The translations under genes and the position numbers were made by a program. A model generated the notes under the pieces. That model worked only from the letters and a program-made list of their open reading frames with translations. It searched no databases and was not told where the DNA came from. 64,000 nt of DNA, taken from Chlorobiaceae bacterium (lineage in GTDB: Bacteria; Bacteroidota; Chlorobiia; Chlorobiales; Chlorobiaceae). The DNA is taken from contig JAAXVR010000001.1 in NCBI GenBank assembly GCA_013335405.1, positions 1-64,000 of the forward strand, in the 5' to 3' direction. Positions 8,328 through 17,602 of this stretch are shown here, in pieces; the stretch's first letter is position 1; every line of letters begins with the position of its first letter.

Positions 8328-9764
8328 ATGCGGAAAAAACCTGAAAACTGCATTATCGTCATCTTTGGAGCAGGAAGCGACCTCGCAAGCCGAAAACTAT
8401 TTCCTGCACTTTTCGAACTTGCTGCGAGGGGGCACCTGCCCGAGCATTACCTTATCATGGGGACAGGTCGTGCCGGTATATCGACCGAAGAGTTCCGCCG
8501 GGAGGTGGCGGGGAAACTTGCAAAGTTTGCGCCCGTCGGGCCGGACAAGACGGACGCGCTGGAAGCTTTCATCGGTCGGCTCCGTTACGTGAAGGCCGAT
8601 TTTCTCGAGCCCGGTGATTATGACAATCTTCGCGAACAGCTCGCTGATGCTTCGAGCATTGGCGCATGCGGTTCAAATCTCCTTTTTTATCTCGCCATCC
8701 CCCCTGGTCTTGCTTCGCAGGTCGTCCGCAACCTTGACGGCGCAGGGCTGGGAGGCCGGCAGGTCCGGTGCGGAGAATGGCGGAAAATTGTCGTCGAGAA
8801 ACCCTACGGGACCAACCTCGGAACCGCACGTGAACTGAACCGCATCATTGGAGGAGTTTTCAGCGAAGAGCAGGTTTTCCGGATCGATCACTACCTTGGC
8901 AAGGAGACTGTCCAGAACATTCTCGTGTTCCGTTTTTCCAATGGTATTTTCGAGCCAATCTGGAACCGCCATTTCATCGTGAATGTATCGATAACCATAG
9001 CGGAAGATTTCGGAATAAGAGACCGGGGCGCTTTCTACGAGGAGACCGGTCTTTTGAGGGATATTTTCCAGAACCATGCCCTGCAGCTTCTGGCCGCCGT
9101 GGCCATGGAACCCCCTGTCGATTTTGCCGCCGATTCCGTTCGTGATGAAAAAGCGAAGCTTCTGCGCTCGATACGACTTTTTGACGCTTCGGAGGCATTG
9201 CGGTCTGTTGTGACCGGTCAGTACGAAGGATACCATTCGGAAAAAAATGTCGATCCCGGTTCCCCTGTCGAGACGTTCGCCGCCGTAAAGCTCTTCGTGG
9301 ACAACTGGAGATGGAAGGGGGTGCCTTTCTTTATCAGGGCAGGAAAAAACCTTTCGGAAACCATGACCGAAATAACGGTCACCTTCGGCTGTCCCCCACA
9401 GAATTTTTTCGGACCGGCGGACAGCTGCAGTTACATCGCCAACCAGGTGATTTTCCGCATTCAGCCTGAAGAAACCATCGCGGTAAGGTTCGGCGCGAAA
9501 CGGCCGGGAGAAGAACTGATCACCGACCCTGTTTTCATGAAATTCGACTACAGTACCTCTTTCTCCGAAAAAGGGCTTACCCCTTACCATCGCCTGCTGC
9601 TTGACGCCATGGCTGGAGACCAGATGAATTTCATCAGGCAGGACAGCGTGGAATATTCCTGGGCGATTGTCGATTCGATCAGGAAGTCGCTTGAAGGAAG
9701 GCTTCCCGAGCCCTATGCAGTCCATTCGAACGGTCCCGAATCCTTGCAGGACCTTTACCGTTGA
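8328..9764 (+). CDS. zwf: Glucose-6-phosphate 1-dehydrogenase
   Basis: 478 residues, typical length. It oxidises glucose 6-phosphate to 6-phosphogluconolactone. The active-site block [14 protein letters not shown] (near residue 185) with its catalytic histidines, the [10 protein letters not shown] segment and [17 protein letters not shown] all match the family. The N-terminal coenzyme loop reads [12 protein letters not shown] where the family normally has G-x-x-G-D-L; the second glycine is serine here, an odd change in the nucleotide-binding turn. The ATG at 8328 follows the gnd stop by 10 bases; an in-frame extension upstream overlaps gnd and is rejected. The last 10 bases overlap the convergent pgl gene. 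Confidence 0.92.
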   Translation: MRKKPENCIIVIFGAGSDLASRKLFPALFELAARGHLPEHYLIMGTGRAGISTEEFRREVAGKLAKFAPVGPDKTDALEAFIGRLRYVKADFLEPGDYDNLREQLADASSIGACGSNLLFYLAIPPGLASQVVRNLDGAGLGGRQVRCGEWRKIVVEKPYGTNLGTARELNRIIGGVFSEEQVFRIDHYLGKETVQNILVFRFSNGIFEPIWNRHFIVNVSITIAEDFGIRDRGAFYEETGLLRDIFQNHALQLLAAVAMEPPVDFAADSVRDEKAKLLRSIRLFDASEALRSVVTGQYEGYHSEKNVDPGSPVETFAAVKLFVDNWRWKGVPFFIRAGKNLSETMTEITVTFGCPPQNFFGPADSCSYIANQVIFRIQPEETIAVRFGAKRPGEELITDPVFMKFDYSTSFSEKGLTPYHRLLLDAMAGDQMNFIRQDSVEYSWAIVDSIRKSLEGRLPEPYAVHSNGPESLQDLYR

Positions 9765-10576
9765 GCAATGAACCAGTGCAGGCATCCATTCTTTGGCCTG
9801 ACAAGGCTCGCGGGGAGGTTCTTTTCTCTTCCTGAAACTATCGCTTCAGCGAGTGCGGCTTTGTCAGAGCCTGTAATGAAAAACAGCACACAGCGCGCAT
9901 GATTGATGACCGGCAGGGTGAGTGTCAGTCGCGTTACCGGCGGGTTTGCATATGAGGGAGGATCGACCGCTGTCACCCAGTTCGAGGTTTCTGCAAGTGA
10001 AACGGTATCGCCCGGGAAAAGCGATGCTGTATGCCCGTCGTCGCCCATGCCGAGCATGATGAGGTCGAACACCGGAAATCCTTCGTCGAGATTTCCGTTT
10101 TCCACGTTGAAACAGCTGCAGAGATCCCTTTCATAAGCCAATGCTGCCTCCCTTGCCGGAAGCTTTTCGGCGGGCATTCTGAAAATGTTTTTTTCGACAG
10201 GTCCAGGGCAGTTCAGGAGCGTTTCCCTTGCCATCCTGTAATTGCTCCGGTCATCCAGCGGAGAAACGCACCGTTCGTCAGACCAGAAAATCCGGGTGCT
10301 CTTCCAGGGCATCAGGAGGCTCTTCCTGTCAGCGGAGGAAAATGAACAATCATGCGGCATGCTGCCGACGGTATTTTCTTCGAGCGGTTCTTCCTGTATT
10401 CCGCAGGCAATATCGCGGTAGAGCTGACGGGGAGATGCGCCGCCAGACAGTGCAAAGGAAAACGCGCCACGGGCGCTGACTGCATGCATTGCAGTCCTGA
10501 TGACGAAAACAGCGGCCTCTTCCGCCATTTTCTTTTCATCTCCGGAGTACCGGAGGGTATTCAAGGGTTCGCTCAT
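9755..10576 (-). CDS. pgl: 6-phosphogluconolactonase
   Basis: 273 residues, SugarP-isomerase-like fold of the DevB/Pgl family, hydrolysing the lactone made by Zwf. Signatures are [13 protein letters not shown] near residue 44, [20 protein letters not shown] near residue 95, and [14 protein letters not shown] near residue 175, the last with the catalytic His-Asp pair. Its ATG overlaps the tkt stop codon as ATGA (10573-10576), so translation is likely coupled to transketolase. The 3' end overlaps the zwf 3' end by 10 bases on the opposite strand. A slightly long acidic loop ([14 protein letters not shown]) is inserted after the first motif. Confidence 0.92.
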   Translation of the reverse strand: MSEPLNTLRYSGDEKKMAEEAAVFVIRTAMHAVSARGAFSFALSGGASPRQLYRDIACGIQEEPLEENTVGSMPHDCSFSSADRKSLLMPWKSTRIFWSDERCVSPLDDRSNYRMARETLLNCPGPVEKNIFRMPAEKLPAREAALAYERDLCSCFNVENGNLDEGFPVFDLIMLGMGDDGHTASLFPGDTVSLAETSNWVTAVDPPSYANPPVTRLTLTLPVINHARCVLFFITGSDKAALAEAIVSGREKNLPASLVRPKNGCLHWFIAQR

Positions 10577-12579
10577 GGTGTACAGGGATCCGCATTGGCT
10601 ATTTTCCTGATTTCGTCAGCCAGACGGGCTGCGGTAAAACCGTATTCCCTTGAAACGACTTTCCCGGGAGCGGACGAGCCGAAACCCTCGATGCCGATGA
10701 TACGTCCCCTGTCGCCCGCATACCTGTGCCAGCCGAAAGGCGAGGCGGCCTCGATGACGAGACGGTTTTTCATATTCGGCGGCAGGACCGAAATTCTGTA
10801 CTCTTCGGGCTGTTCTTCAAAAAGTTCGGTCGACGGCATAGAGACAACCCGCACGCCTATACCCTCTTTTTCAAGAAGACCGGAGGCTTCAAGCGCAAGA
10901 TGGACTTCGGAGCCCGTGGCGATGACAAGGATCCTCGGGGAATCGTCCGGGAGAGTATTCTGCCAGTCCAGTAACACGTAAGCTCCTCTTTGCGCACCTT
11001 CACGGCAGGGAAATCGGGATGCATCGAGTACGGGCAGTGTCTGCCGGGAAAGCACGATAGCGGTGGGTCCGGATCGGCAGAGGGCTGTTTTCCAGGCGGC
11101 TCCGGTTTCGTTCGCGTCCGCAGGACGGAACACGGTGAGTCCGGGAATGGCGCGAAGCATGGCGAGCTGCTCTATCGGCTGGTGGGTAGGTCCATCCTCG
11201 CCCAGCGCGATGCTGTCGTGCGAGAAAAGGAATACGGTCCGCAGTTTCATCAGCGCTGCAAGGCGAATGGCCGGTTTCATGTAATCGGCGAAGACGAGGA
11301 ACGTCGCGCCGTACGGAATGATCATTCCTGCCAGTGCCATGCCGCTCATGAAGGCAGCCATCGCATGTTCGCGGACACCGAACCTGAAATTGGACCCTCC
11401 GGGATTCAGTGGACAGAAATCGCTGCCTTGTTCGAGCAGGGTGCCGCAAGAGGGACCGAGGTCTGCCGACCCCCCGGCGAGGAAAGGGATTGCCCCTTTC
11501 AGCCTGGAGAGCGTCTCTTTTGAAGCCTGTCGGGTCGCGATTTCCTTCGTTGGAGCGAAAACCGGCAGAAGTTCTTCCCAATCAAAGGCATCGTTCTGCA
11601 GAAGCCTGTTCTCAATCAGTTCAGCGGCATCAGGAAACCGCTTCCTGTAGCGTTCAAACATGGAGTTCCATGCTCCTTCGAGTTTTTCTCCTTTTCTCCG
11701 TACTCCGATGAAATACTCCCTGACCTCCGGGGGAACATAAAAGTTCTCCTCTTCAGGGAAACCGAAGGCCTTTTTCACCAGCCGGGCTTCTTCCGGACCG
11801 AGAGGCTCTCCATGGGATGCCGCGCTGTTCTGTTTACCGGGACTGCCGAAACCGATGATGGTTTTTGCAATGATCAGGGAGGGTCGGTCGGTCAAGGTTT
11901 TTGCCCTCATCACCGCCGTTTCGACAGCCCGGGTATCATTACCGTCGATCTCGTCGATATGCCATCCGTAGGCCTGGTAACGCAGTTTGACATTTTCGGT
12001 GAAGGCGAGTGACGTCGGACCTTCAATGGAAATGCCGTTGCTGTCGTAGAGGCAGATAAGCCTGCCGAGGCCGAGATGACCGGCAAGGGAAGAAGCTTCG
12101 CCGCTCACCCCTTCCATCAGGTCTCCGTCGCTGCAGATAACATAGGTGTAATGATCGAACAGATCGAAACCCTCGCGGTTCAGGAGCGCGGCGCAGTGCC
12201 GTTCCGATGCTGCCATGCCGGCGGCGGTCGCGATGCCCTGGCCGAGAGGTCCAGTCGTGGTTTCCACTCCGGGGGTCAGACCGTATTCCGGGTGGCCGGG
12301 GGTTCTGCTTTTCCACTGCCGGAAAGCTTTCAGTTCATCGAGGCCGAGATCGTAACCGGCAAGGTGAAGAAGCGAATAGAGGAGCGCCGAGCCATGACCA
12401 GCCGACAGAACGAACCTGTCCCTGTTCAGCCAGCCGGGATTGGCCGGGTTGTGGTTCATGATCCGGGTAAACAATACACAGGCCATCGGGGCTGCTCCGA
12501 GCGGCAATCCGGGATGGCCCGATTTTGCCCGTTCAACCATATCGACGGCGAGCAGCCTGACGGTATTGACTGCATTCAT
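10573..12579 (-). CDS. tkt: Transketolase
   Basis: 668 residues, thiamine-diphosphate enzyme of the non-oxidative pentose phosphate pathway. The N-terminal region shows [19 protein letters not shown], and the TPP/metal motif is GDGDLMEGV-like ([20 protein letters not shown]) with the downstream N at [10 protein letters not shown]. The central domain begins [11 protein letters not shown] and contains [18 protein letters not shown] with the catalytic glutamate and [21 protein letters not shown] 12579 aligns with the usual family start better than the upstream TTG at 12639. A TTGTGC / TATAAA pair with a 16-base spacer lies at 12675-12702. pgl follows with an ATGA junction. In a green sulfur bacterium this enzyme also supplies pentoses from triose phosphates. 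Confidence 0.93.
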   Translation of the reverse strand: MNAVNTVRLLAVDMVERAKSGHPGLPLGAAPMACVLFTRIMNHNPANPGWLNRDRFVLSAGHGSALLYSLLHLAGYDLGLDELKAFRQWKSRTPGHPEYGLTPGVETTTGPLGQGIATAAGMAASERHCAALLNREGFDLFDHYTYVICSDGDLMEGVSGEASSLAGHLGLGRLICLYDSNGISIEGPTSLAFTENVKLRYQAYGWHIDEIDGNDTRAVETAVMRAKTLTDRPSLIIAKTIIGFGSPGKQNSAASHGEPLGPEEARLVKKAFGFPEEENFYVPPEVREYFIGVRRKGEKLEGAWNSMFERYRKRFPDAAELIENRLLQNDAFDWEELLPVFAPTKEIATRQASKETLSRLKGAIPFLAGGSADLGPSCGTLLEQGSDFCPLNPGGSNFRFGVREHAMAAFMSGMALAGMIIPYGATFLVFADYMKPAIRLAALMKLRTVFLFSHDSIALGEDGPTHQPIEQLAMLRAIPGLTVFRPADANETGAAWKTALCRSGPTAIVLSRQTLPVLDASRFPCREGAQRGAYVLLDWQNTLPDDSPRILVIATGSEVHLALEASGLLEKEGIGVRVVSMPSTELFEEQPEEYRISVLPPNMKNRLVIEAASPFGWHRYAGDRGRIIGIEGFGSSAPGKVVSREYGFTAARLADEIRKIANADPCTP

Positions 12580-12674
12580 GTCGGGTCGGGCGACTTCGAA
12601 CTGCGTTTCTGTATGTTGGCGGCAAGGGCTCACTGGCAATACGGGACAGAAATGTTCTTCAGCATGTTTTTGCT

Positions 12675-12702
12675 TTTATAAGAACTGTTCCGGCATGCAC
12701 AA
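12675..12702 (-). promoter_or_regulatory. Sigma70-like promoter for tkt-pgl
   Basis: Read on the minus strand: TTGTGC, 16 bases, TATAAA. It is the only good -35/-10 pair in the 226-base gap upstream of tkt and leaves a leader of about 90 bases to the chosen ATG. Confidence 0.4.
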
Positions 12703-12805
12703 AGGTTCCTTTTTTCCTGCCGCTTTGTATCTGCAGGTCGGTTGCGTAATTTACGTGAAGATTTCCGGCAACTTCTTTCAAACGATACGCCATACATTTG
12801 TCTGC

Positions 12806-13468
12806 ATGACTCTCAGGGACGGTTACGGTGTTCTTATAGGAACCCTCCAGAAATATTACTGTGATCGCAAGAGGGACGACAGGGAGTATTACCATTGCAA
12901 TATCAGGGTGAGGTCCCGGGGGAAACTGTTTCTCTGTCCGGTCGATCTCGACAGCAAAAACGATGCGAACGGCATCCAGTGGCGTGTGCTCCATCTGGAA
13001 TCCGAGGCGCTTGGGCAGGTTGCAGGATATGAGGAAGGTTGGCATCCCCTCGAAAGCAGGAAAGGGACAGGTGCTCTCGACTACTATCGCAGTGACGCCT
13101 TCAGGCCGGCGAATGAAAGCCTGTTGCCGGGCTATGATATTCCGGTCGTGCAGGAGGATAAAGAAGTTCCCCTCCCCTTTCCGTCATGGAAACAGGGCAG
13201 AGGCGTCGATGCTTTCGCCGATCTCGAGCCGCTTCTTGAGGATTCCAGGAAGCTGTATATTTATGGAGAACGTTTCAGGGTCGGGCATGGCGTGCATAAT
13301 ATCCATCAGAACCAGGGGGATCCTCCCTCCAGCCGCTGGTATGCGGAAAACGGTACGTGGCAGGACGGCGGGGTAGCGGTGCAGCGAAGAGACGGTTCGG
13401 TATCGGCTTTTTTATGTAAATTCAAGACACAGAAGTTTTTTCCTCCTGTGCCTGATGGTACCGTATGA
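12806..13468 (+). CDS. DUF2278 (YukJ-like) protein
   Basis: About 220 residues. The order of conserved pieces matches YukJ-type DUF2278 proteins: a GYGVLIGTLQKYYCDR opening, a central ALDYYRSDAF segment, and a C-terminal GHGVHNIHQNQGDP followed by WQDGGV. The function of the family is unknown; the His/Asn-rich NIHQNQG loop suggests metal or phosphate chemistry, but that is a guess. The ATG at 12806 begins right before the conserved glycine-rich start. An upstream in-frame ATG at 12695 would add an implausible hydrophobic stretch. The ribosome-binding site is weak. The gene stands alone between tkt and a membrane-protein gene. Confidence 0.7.
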   Translation: MTLRDGYGVLIGTLQKYYCDRKRDDREYYHCNIRVRSRGKLFLCPVDLDSKNDANGIQWRVLHLESEALGQVAGYEEGWHPLESRKGTGALDYYRSDAFRPANESLLPGYDIPVVQEDKEVPLPFPSWKQGRGVDAFADLEPLLEDSRKLYIYGERFRVGHGVHNIHQNQGDPPSSRWYAENGTWQDGGVAVQRRDGSVSAFLCKFKTQKFFPPVPDGTV

Positions 13469-13510
13469 CCGTAATTCACATCTTTGTTACAAGCTTTTTC
13501 CTTTTTGCAG

Positions 13511-13541
13511 TTGGCGGCTTGGCTGATTGTGCCTAAATTTC
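13511..13541 (+). promoter_or_regulatory. TTG-N20-TAAATTTC promoter-like site
   Basis: TTG at 13511, a 20-base spacer, then TAAATTTC, seven of eight matches to TAnnTTTG. It lies 134 bases ahead of the membrane-protein gene at 13675, with no gene between. Confidence 0.4.
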
Positions 13542-13674
13542 AGAAGTATCGGAGAGAAAACCGGGATAAATTCATGCCGTCCGATCCGGGCCGGGTTTTT
13601 CCGGAATATTCAGGAACACGTTTTTCCCGGTCTCTGTCAGTTCACTGTAGCGTTCCAACCAAAGGAGAACTACC

Positions 13675-14331
13675 ATGGCAGCGTTTGATTTCGGTTCGAA
13701 AGTGGACCCGCAGTTGTTCGATAAATATTCAGGCACAAGCCTCGAACTGCATGTCAGGGATTATCTCGATCAGGCCTGGAAGATGTTCAAGGAACATGTC
13801 GGCGAGTTTGTCGGATTCACGCTGATCATATTCGTTGCTTCCGCTGTAAGCTCAAGAATGAATTTTGCCGGTTCCATCGTCATTTCTGCAATTACGACAT
13901 CGTTTTATGCCGGATACGCCATAGCGGCCTTCAGGCTTCTCGGAGGCCAGACGTTGCAGTTTTCCGACTTTTTCAAAGGGTTCAATTATTTCCTCCCTCT
14001 TTTCCTTGCCGGACTCGCAGGCGGTTTTCTGGTCTGCATCGGTCTTTTCCTGCTGATAATTCCCGGGATCTATATCGGGGTTTGCTACATGTTCACGACG
14101 TTTCTCATCATCGACTACCGGATGGAGTTCTGGCAGGCAATGGAGACAAGCCGGAAGATAATCTCCCGGCACTGGTTCGCATTTTTCGGTTTCGCTTTTA
14201 TCCTTTTCGCAATCAACATGCTGGGTGTCCTCGCTCTGGGCATCGGGACCCTTGTAAGCATTCCGGTTTCGGCATGTGCTTCTGCGATAGCATACAGGGA
14301 GCTCATCGGTCTTTATTCTGCGGACTGGTGA
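13675..14331 (+). CDS. Uncharacterised multi-pass membrane protein (218 aa)
   Basis: After a soluble N-terminal stretch of about 45 residues there are four or five hydrophobic helices, at roughly 46-62, 67-90, 108-150 (a long hydrophobic block with the helix-breaking IIPGIYIG) and 165-205. The sequence between helices, YRMEFWQAMETSRKIISRHW, is typical of the broad DUF975/GlpQ-type membrane-domain group, where a conserved amphipathic helix precedes the last membrane pair. Function is not known. AAAGGAG lies eight bases before the ATG and fixes the start. A promoter-like TTG-N20-TAAATTTC lies upstream at 13511. Confidence 0.75.
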   Translation: MAAFDFGSKVDPQLFDKYSGTSLELHVRDYLDQAWKMFKEHVGEFVGFTLIIFVASAVSSRMNFAGSIVISAITTSFYAGYAIAAFRLLGGQTLQFSDFFKGFNYFLPLFLAGLAGGFLVCIGLFLLIIPGIYIGVCYMFTTFLIIDYRMEFWQAMETSRKIISRHWFAFFGFAFILFAINMLGVLALGIGTLVSIPVSACASAIAYRELIGLYSADW

Positions 14332-14601
14332 CGACCACCCTTTCCGGATGTCCCTGCTGCAGTTGAGACGGGTTTGCGGGGTATGGACGCTCAAAACACC
14401 TGTTAACCCCGGTTTCCGGTCCGAGGCGCGGGATTTCCGCTCTTCCTGTCCATCGCGGGTCCCTTATTGCCGAAAGTTTCGAGTTTAACAGCTATTTTAT
14501 TATGTTTTAACGGATTGCATTCGGATGGAGTTCTGGCTGAATCGCAACAATGCAATTTGTAACCGTACTTTTTTAATTGAACACTTAAATCATATAAAGC
14601 T

Positions 14602-15087
14602 ATGTCAGAAAAAACATCAGATGCCAGGGGCGTTCTGTCCCAGCTCGAAGCCTTGCTTGACGAGTACATGGTCAACAAAGCGCCGTTTTCCCTGCCGAAG
14701 GAGGTAAAGGAGTTCATCGTCAATGTGTCGCCATACCTGGTGATTATTTTTGCGGTGCTTGCGTTGCCTGTCATTTTCGCCGCGCTTGGCCTGACGGCAA
14801 TACTTTCTCCGTTTGCGGCGCTGGGAGGCTATGGATACTACGGGTTCAGCTGGGGGATCCAGGCCACGATCGGACTCGCTGTCGCCGTTATCACGATGGT
14901 GCTGGAAATCATTGCTGTGCCAGGAATGTTCAAGCGGACGAGGAAAGCGTGGACGCTGCTGTTTTATGCATCCGTGATCAGTCTTGTCGGAAGTATTATC
15001 TCTTTCAGCGGCATTATCGGCGCGATTATCGGCGCGATTATCGGCTGGTATATCCTTTTCCAGGTGAAAGAACTGTACACGAATTGA
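14602..15087 (+). CDS. Small uncharacterised membrane protein (161 aa)
   Basis: Residues 1-45 are soluble and include LDEYMVNKAPFSLPKEVKEF. Four hydrophobic segments follow at about 47-70, 72-90 (glycine/tyrosine-rich), 95-112 and 120-150. The last segment contains a DNA-encoded triple repeat IIGA. No family is recognised with confidence; similar small membrane proteins are common in green sulfur bacteria. The ATG has no clear ribosome-binding site and the preceding 270 bases are AT-rich. It is followed after about 120 bases by the SIMPL gene on the same strand, so co-transcription is possible. Confidence 0.65.
   Translation: MSEKTSDARGVLSQLEALLDEYMVNKAPFSLPKEVKEFIVNVSPYLVIIFAVLALPVIFAALGLTAILSPFAALGGYGYYGFSWGIQATIGLAVAVITMVLEIIAVPGMFKRTRKAWTLLFYASVISLVGSIISFSGIIGAIIGAIIGWYILFQVKELYTN
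15013..15048 (+). repeat. Three 12-bp units in a membrane helix
   Basis: ATTATCGGCGCG occurs twice, followed by ATTATCGGCTGG, encoding IIGA-IIGA-IIGW at the end of the small membrane protein. Loss or gain of a unit would change helix length by four residues without a frameshift. Confidence 0.75.
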
Positions 15088-15208
15088 TGCCTGTTTTTTT
15101 CAGATGAACATACAGCGCCGACCGTTTCCGGATCACTTCGGGACGACCCGACTTCGTGTTTTTCATTCGGGCGTGCGTATGGATACCAAGCTAACCGTGA
15201 AGGGAGCG

Positions 15209-15949
15209 ATGAAAAAGTTATCGTCGATGAAAACGAGGCTTCTCAGTTTCCTTGTCTCTGCGATTCTTGGCATGTCATGTATTCCTTTGCATGCCGGGGC
15301 CGAAGAGAGCCAGCTCCTGGTGACCGCAACGGGAACGATATCTGTGAAGCCCGATATGGCCGAATTCGGAATTGTGGTGAAGTCCGAAGCGAAAACTGCC
15401 GAAAAAGCCTCGACAGAAGCCGCTGCGAGGTATCGTTCCGTCCAGGACGGGCTCAGGAATGCAGGTATTCCCGCTGACGATGCCCCCTCATCATCCTATA
15501 CGGTTTCCCCCCGTTGGGAGTGGGACCAGTCAGCCGGGCGCAATGTTCTTGCCGGTTATACGGCAAGGCATGTCATCCGGGTCAGGGTCAGAAAGCTTGA
15601 CGGTATCGGCAGGGTTATCGATGCTGCAGTTCAGGCTGGAGCCGATGAGGTGCTGAACATAACCTTTTCCTCGAGCCGCTACGGGACGCTCAGGGAAGCG
15701 GCCCTGGCTGCAGCGATGGGTAACGCGAAAAGTGATGCGGCAATCATGGCAAAAGCGGCAGGGGGACGGCTTGGACCACTTATAGAGGCCGGAGAAAGCC
15801 AGCTTCCGCCGAGGGAGCGACCGCAGATGGAGTTCATGGCCATGAAAGCAGCTCCTGCGCCCGCCGTTACCGAAATTGCCCCATCGGATCAGGATATATC
15901 CGTTTCCGTCACAACCCGGTGGAGGTTTATCGGAACACCTGTGAAATAA
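15209..15949 (+). CDS. Secreted SIMPL domain (DUF541) protein
   Basis: 246 residues. A signal peptide of about 35 residues (basic MKKLSSMKTR, hydrophobic LLSFLVSAILGMS, cleavage near HAGA-EE) sends it to the periplasm. The SIMPL domain starts with LLVTATGTISVKPDMAEFGIVV and ends with ISVSVTTRWRF. GAAGGGA six bases before the ATG at 15209 makes this start preferable to two in-frame upstream starts that would bury the signal peptide. The region GESQLPPRERPQMEFMAMKAAPAPAV is a Met/Pro/Ala-rich loop. The domain family is linked to stress tolerance in E. coli (YggE), with no known catalytic activity. A short gap of 30 bases precedes the following membrane-protein gene. Confidence 0.8.
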   Translation: MKKLSSMKTRLLSFLVSAILGMSCIPLHAGAEESQLLVTATGTISVKPDMAEFGIVVKSEAKTAEKASTEAAARYRSVQDGLRNAGIPADDAPSSSYTVSPRWEWDQSAGRNVLAGYTARHVIRVRVRKLDGIGRVIDAAVQAGADEVLNITFSSSRYGTLREAALAAAMGNAKSDAAIMAKAAGGRLGPLIEAGESQLPPRERPQMEFMAMKAAPAPAVTEIAPSDQDISVSVTTRWRFIGTPVK

Positions 15950-15979
15950 ACGGTTTTGCGGTTGAAACCATTTTCAGGG

Positions 15980-16576
15980 ATGAATCCCGTAAGAAAGAAA
16001 ATTCTCGAGCGTTACGAGCAGACCGACGACGGCCGTGTCATTATCGATGTGGCTTCCGGACGGGTCGAAGACCTCTATGAGGATTTCGACAGGACGGCAC
16101 CTTATCACAGGAAGGACCTCGAAGAAGATCTGGTGTACTATCTGACTGAATGCGTGAGGGAAATCGGCAGGGCGGAATTCGTGATCAGGTTCACGTTTGA
16201 ACAGCTCCCGACAGAAGAGCTTATGAACAGGGTACGCACCAGCGTTCACAAATTTTTCATCTATCAGAAAGAGCTCGAGGCAGGCGCGATGAAAAAGATG
16301 CTCCGGACCTCACTGACCCTGTTTGTCATCGGCATTGCGATACTCGGTATTTCTCTCTGGCTGGGCCATCTGACAATCGTGAAAGGGGAGAGGTCGTTCC
16401 TCGACACTTTTTTTCTGGAAGGCATCACCATTGTCGCCTGGGTTTCCATGTGGGAGGGTCTGGCCATGCTTCTTATCAATCTTTTTCCCCATCTCAACCG
16501 CATAGGGCAATATATCAGCATTGCCGAAGCGAAAATCATCTTCGAACTCCAGAATGCAGATCCGCAGCATGCATAA
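15980..16576 (+). CDS. Uncharacterised protein with two C-terminal membrane helices
   Basis: 198 residues. The first 105 residues are soluble and charged, with IIDVASGRVEDLYEDFDR near the start. Hydrophobic helices follow at about 108-128 and 147-167, then a short soluble tail. No family was recognised. The ATG at 15980 lies near a CAGGGA; an upstream TTG at 15956 in the same frame is possible. It follows the SIMPL gene closely and could form a small envelope operon with the preceding two genes. Confidence 0.6.
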   Translation: MNPVRKKILERYEQTDDGRVIIDVASGRVEDLYEDFDRTAPYHRKDLEEDLVYYLTECVREIGRAEFVIRFTFEQLPTEELMNRVRTSVHKFFIYQKELEAGAMKKMLRTSLTLFVIGIAILGISLWLGHLTIVKGERSFLDTFFLEGITIVAWVSMWEGLAMLLINLFPHLNRIGQYISIAEAKIIFELQNADPQHA

Positions 16577-16604
16577 GCGGTTTCCGGCCTGAAGCCCGGC
16601 TGAT

Positions 16605-16634
16605 TTGACTGTTGATGAAAAAAAACTATCTTTG
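16605..16634 (+). promoter_or_regulatory. TTG-N19-TATCTTTG promoter-like site
   Basis: TTG(ACT) at 16605, 19-base spacer, and TATCTTTG, a full match to the Bacteroidetes -7 consensus TAnnTTTG. It is the only strong candidate upstream of the two L,D-transpeptidase genes and would give a leader of about 220 bases. Confidence 0.5.
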
Positions 16635-16861
16635 AGTGTAATTTTTTACTTACCGACACGTATAAGGTGGAAAAAAGCTGATCAAGAGGTTGGCTTCAGT
16701 TGCTGTAGAGCCCGGCAGACAGCTTCATCCGCTTTCGGCCGTGACCGGTTACCATCAGATAACATGATTTATCTGCCGTAAACAGCGTATGGCCGTCACT
16801 GGCAGCCATATGTGAAAAAAAGCGGCAACGATAACAATTATTTCACATTGAGAGGATGATT

Positions 16862-17587
16862 ATGATGAGATTGCTCATAACGCTTTTTTCTGTATTTGCT
16901 TTCGTATTTCCATTGCAGGGCAGCGCAATGTCGTTTGAGGAACAGCTTCTCCATACGAATTTTTCTCCGGTAGCCCGGTTTACGGAGCTCAAGGGCCAGA
17001 TCAGCCCCAAGGTTCTCAAACTCGCCATGTCCGGTTACCGTACCCTCAAGGAACAGGGCAAAGTCCTGCGCGATGGTATTCTGACCATAATCGATTTTGA
17101 CAAACCATCCTGCTCCGAACGTCTTTATGTAATCGACGTAAGCGAAGGCCGACTGCTCTATTCCGGGCTGGTTGCACACGGCAGCGGCAGCGGTGCGCTC
17201 TTCGCGCACTCTTTTTCGAACGATCCCGGTTCGCATCAGAGCAGTCTCGGATTCTATACGACCGGGGATTCCTATGATGGAAAGCACGGCTATTCGCTGA
17301 GGCTGTTCGGTATGGAACCCGGTATCAATGACAATGCCGAAACGAGAAGCATCGTCATTCATGGCGCGGATTACGTATCACACGATTATGTCAGAAGGCA
17401 CGGGCGCCTTGGAAGGAGTCAGGGATGCCCCGCCATTTCATTTGATAGTTTTCTGGAGATCATTGATCTTATCAAGGGCGGAAGCTGCCTGTTCATCTAC
17501 CATGGAGACAGGGGTTATGCTTTCAAATCCTCTATCATCAATCCGGGTCTTGCCAGAATGCCCTCCGGCATAGATCCGTTTTCATAA
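16862..17587 (+). CDS. Murein L,D-transpeptidase catalytic-domain protein (YkuD_2 type)
   Basis: 241 residues with a signal peptide (MMRLLITLFSVFAFVFPLQGSA) and a YkuD_2-like catalytic domain. The catalytic cysteine lies in GRLGRSQGCPAISF near residue 198 and the conserved histidine in SIVIHGADYVS near 166. Such enzymes cut or cross-link meso-diaminopimelate stems in peptidoglycan or attach proteins to it. GAGAGG at 16850-16855 gives six-base spacing to the ATG at 16862; two neighbouring ATGs are alternatives. Only 15 bases separate it from a second, larger L,D-transpeptidase, so the two are probably one operon. Confidence 0.85.
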   Translation: MMRLLITLFSVFAFVFPLQGSAMSFEEQLLHTNFSPVARFTELKGQISPKVLKLAMSGYRTLKEQGKVLRDGILTIIDFDKPSCSERLYVIDVSEGRLLYSGLVAHGSGSGALFAHSFSNDPGSHQSSLGFYTTGDSYDGKHGYSLRLFGMEPGINDNAETRSIVIHGADYVSHDYVRRHGRLGRSQGCPAISFDSFLEIIDLIKGGSCLFIYHGDRGYAFKSSIINPGLARMPSGIDPFS

Positions 17588-17602
17588 TGCATTGACAGAC
17601 GT

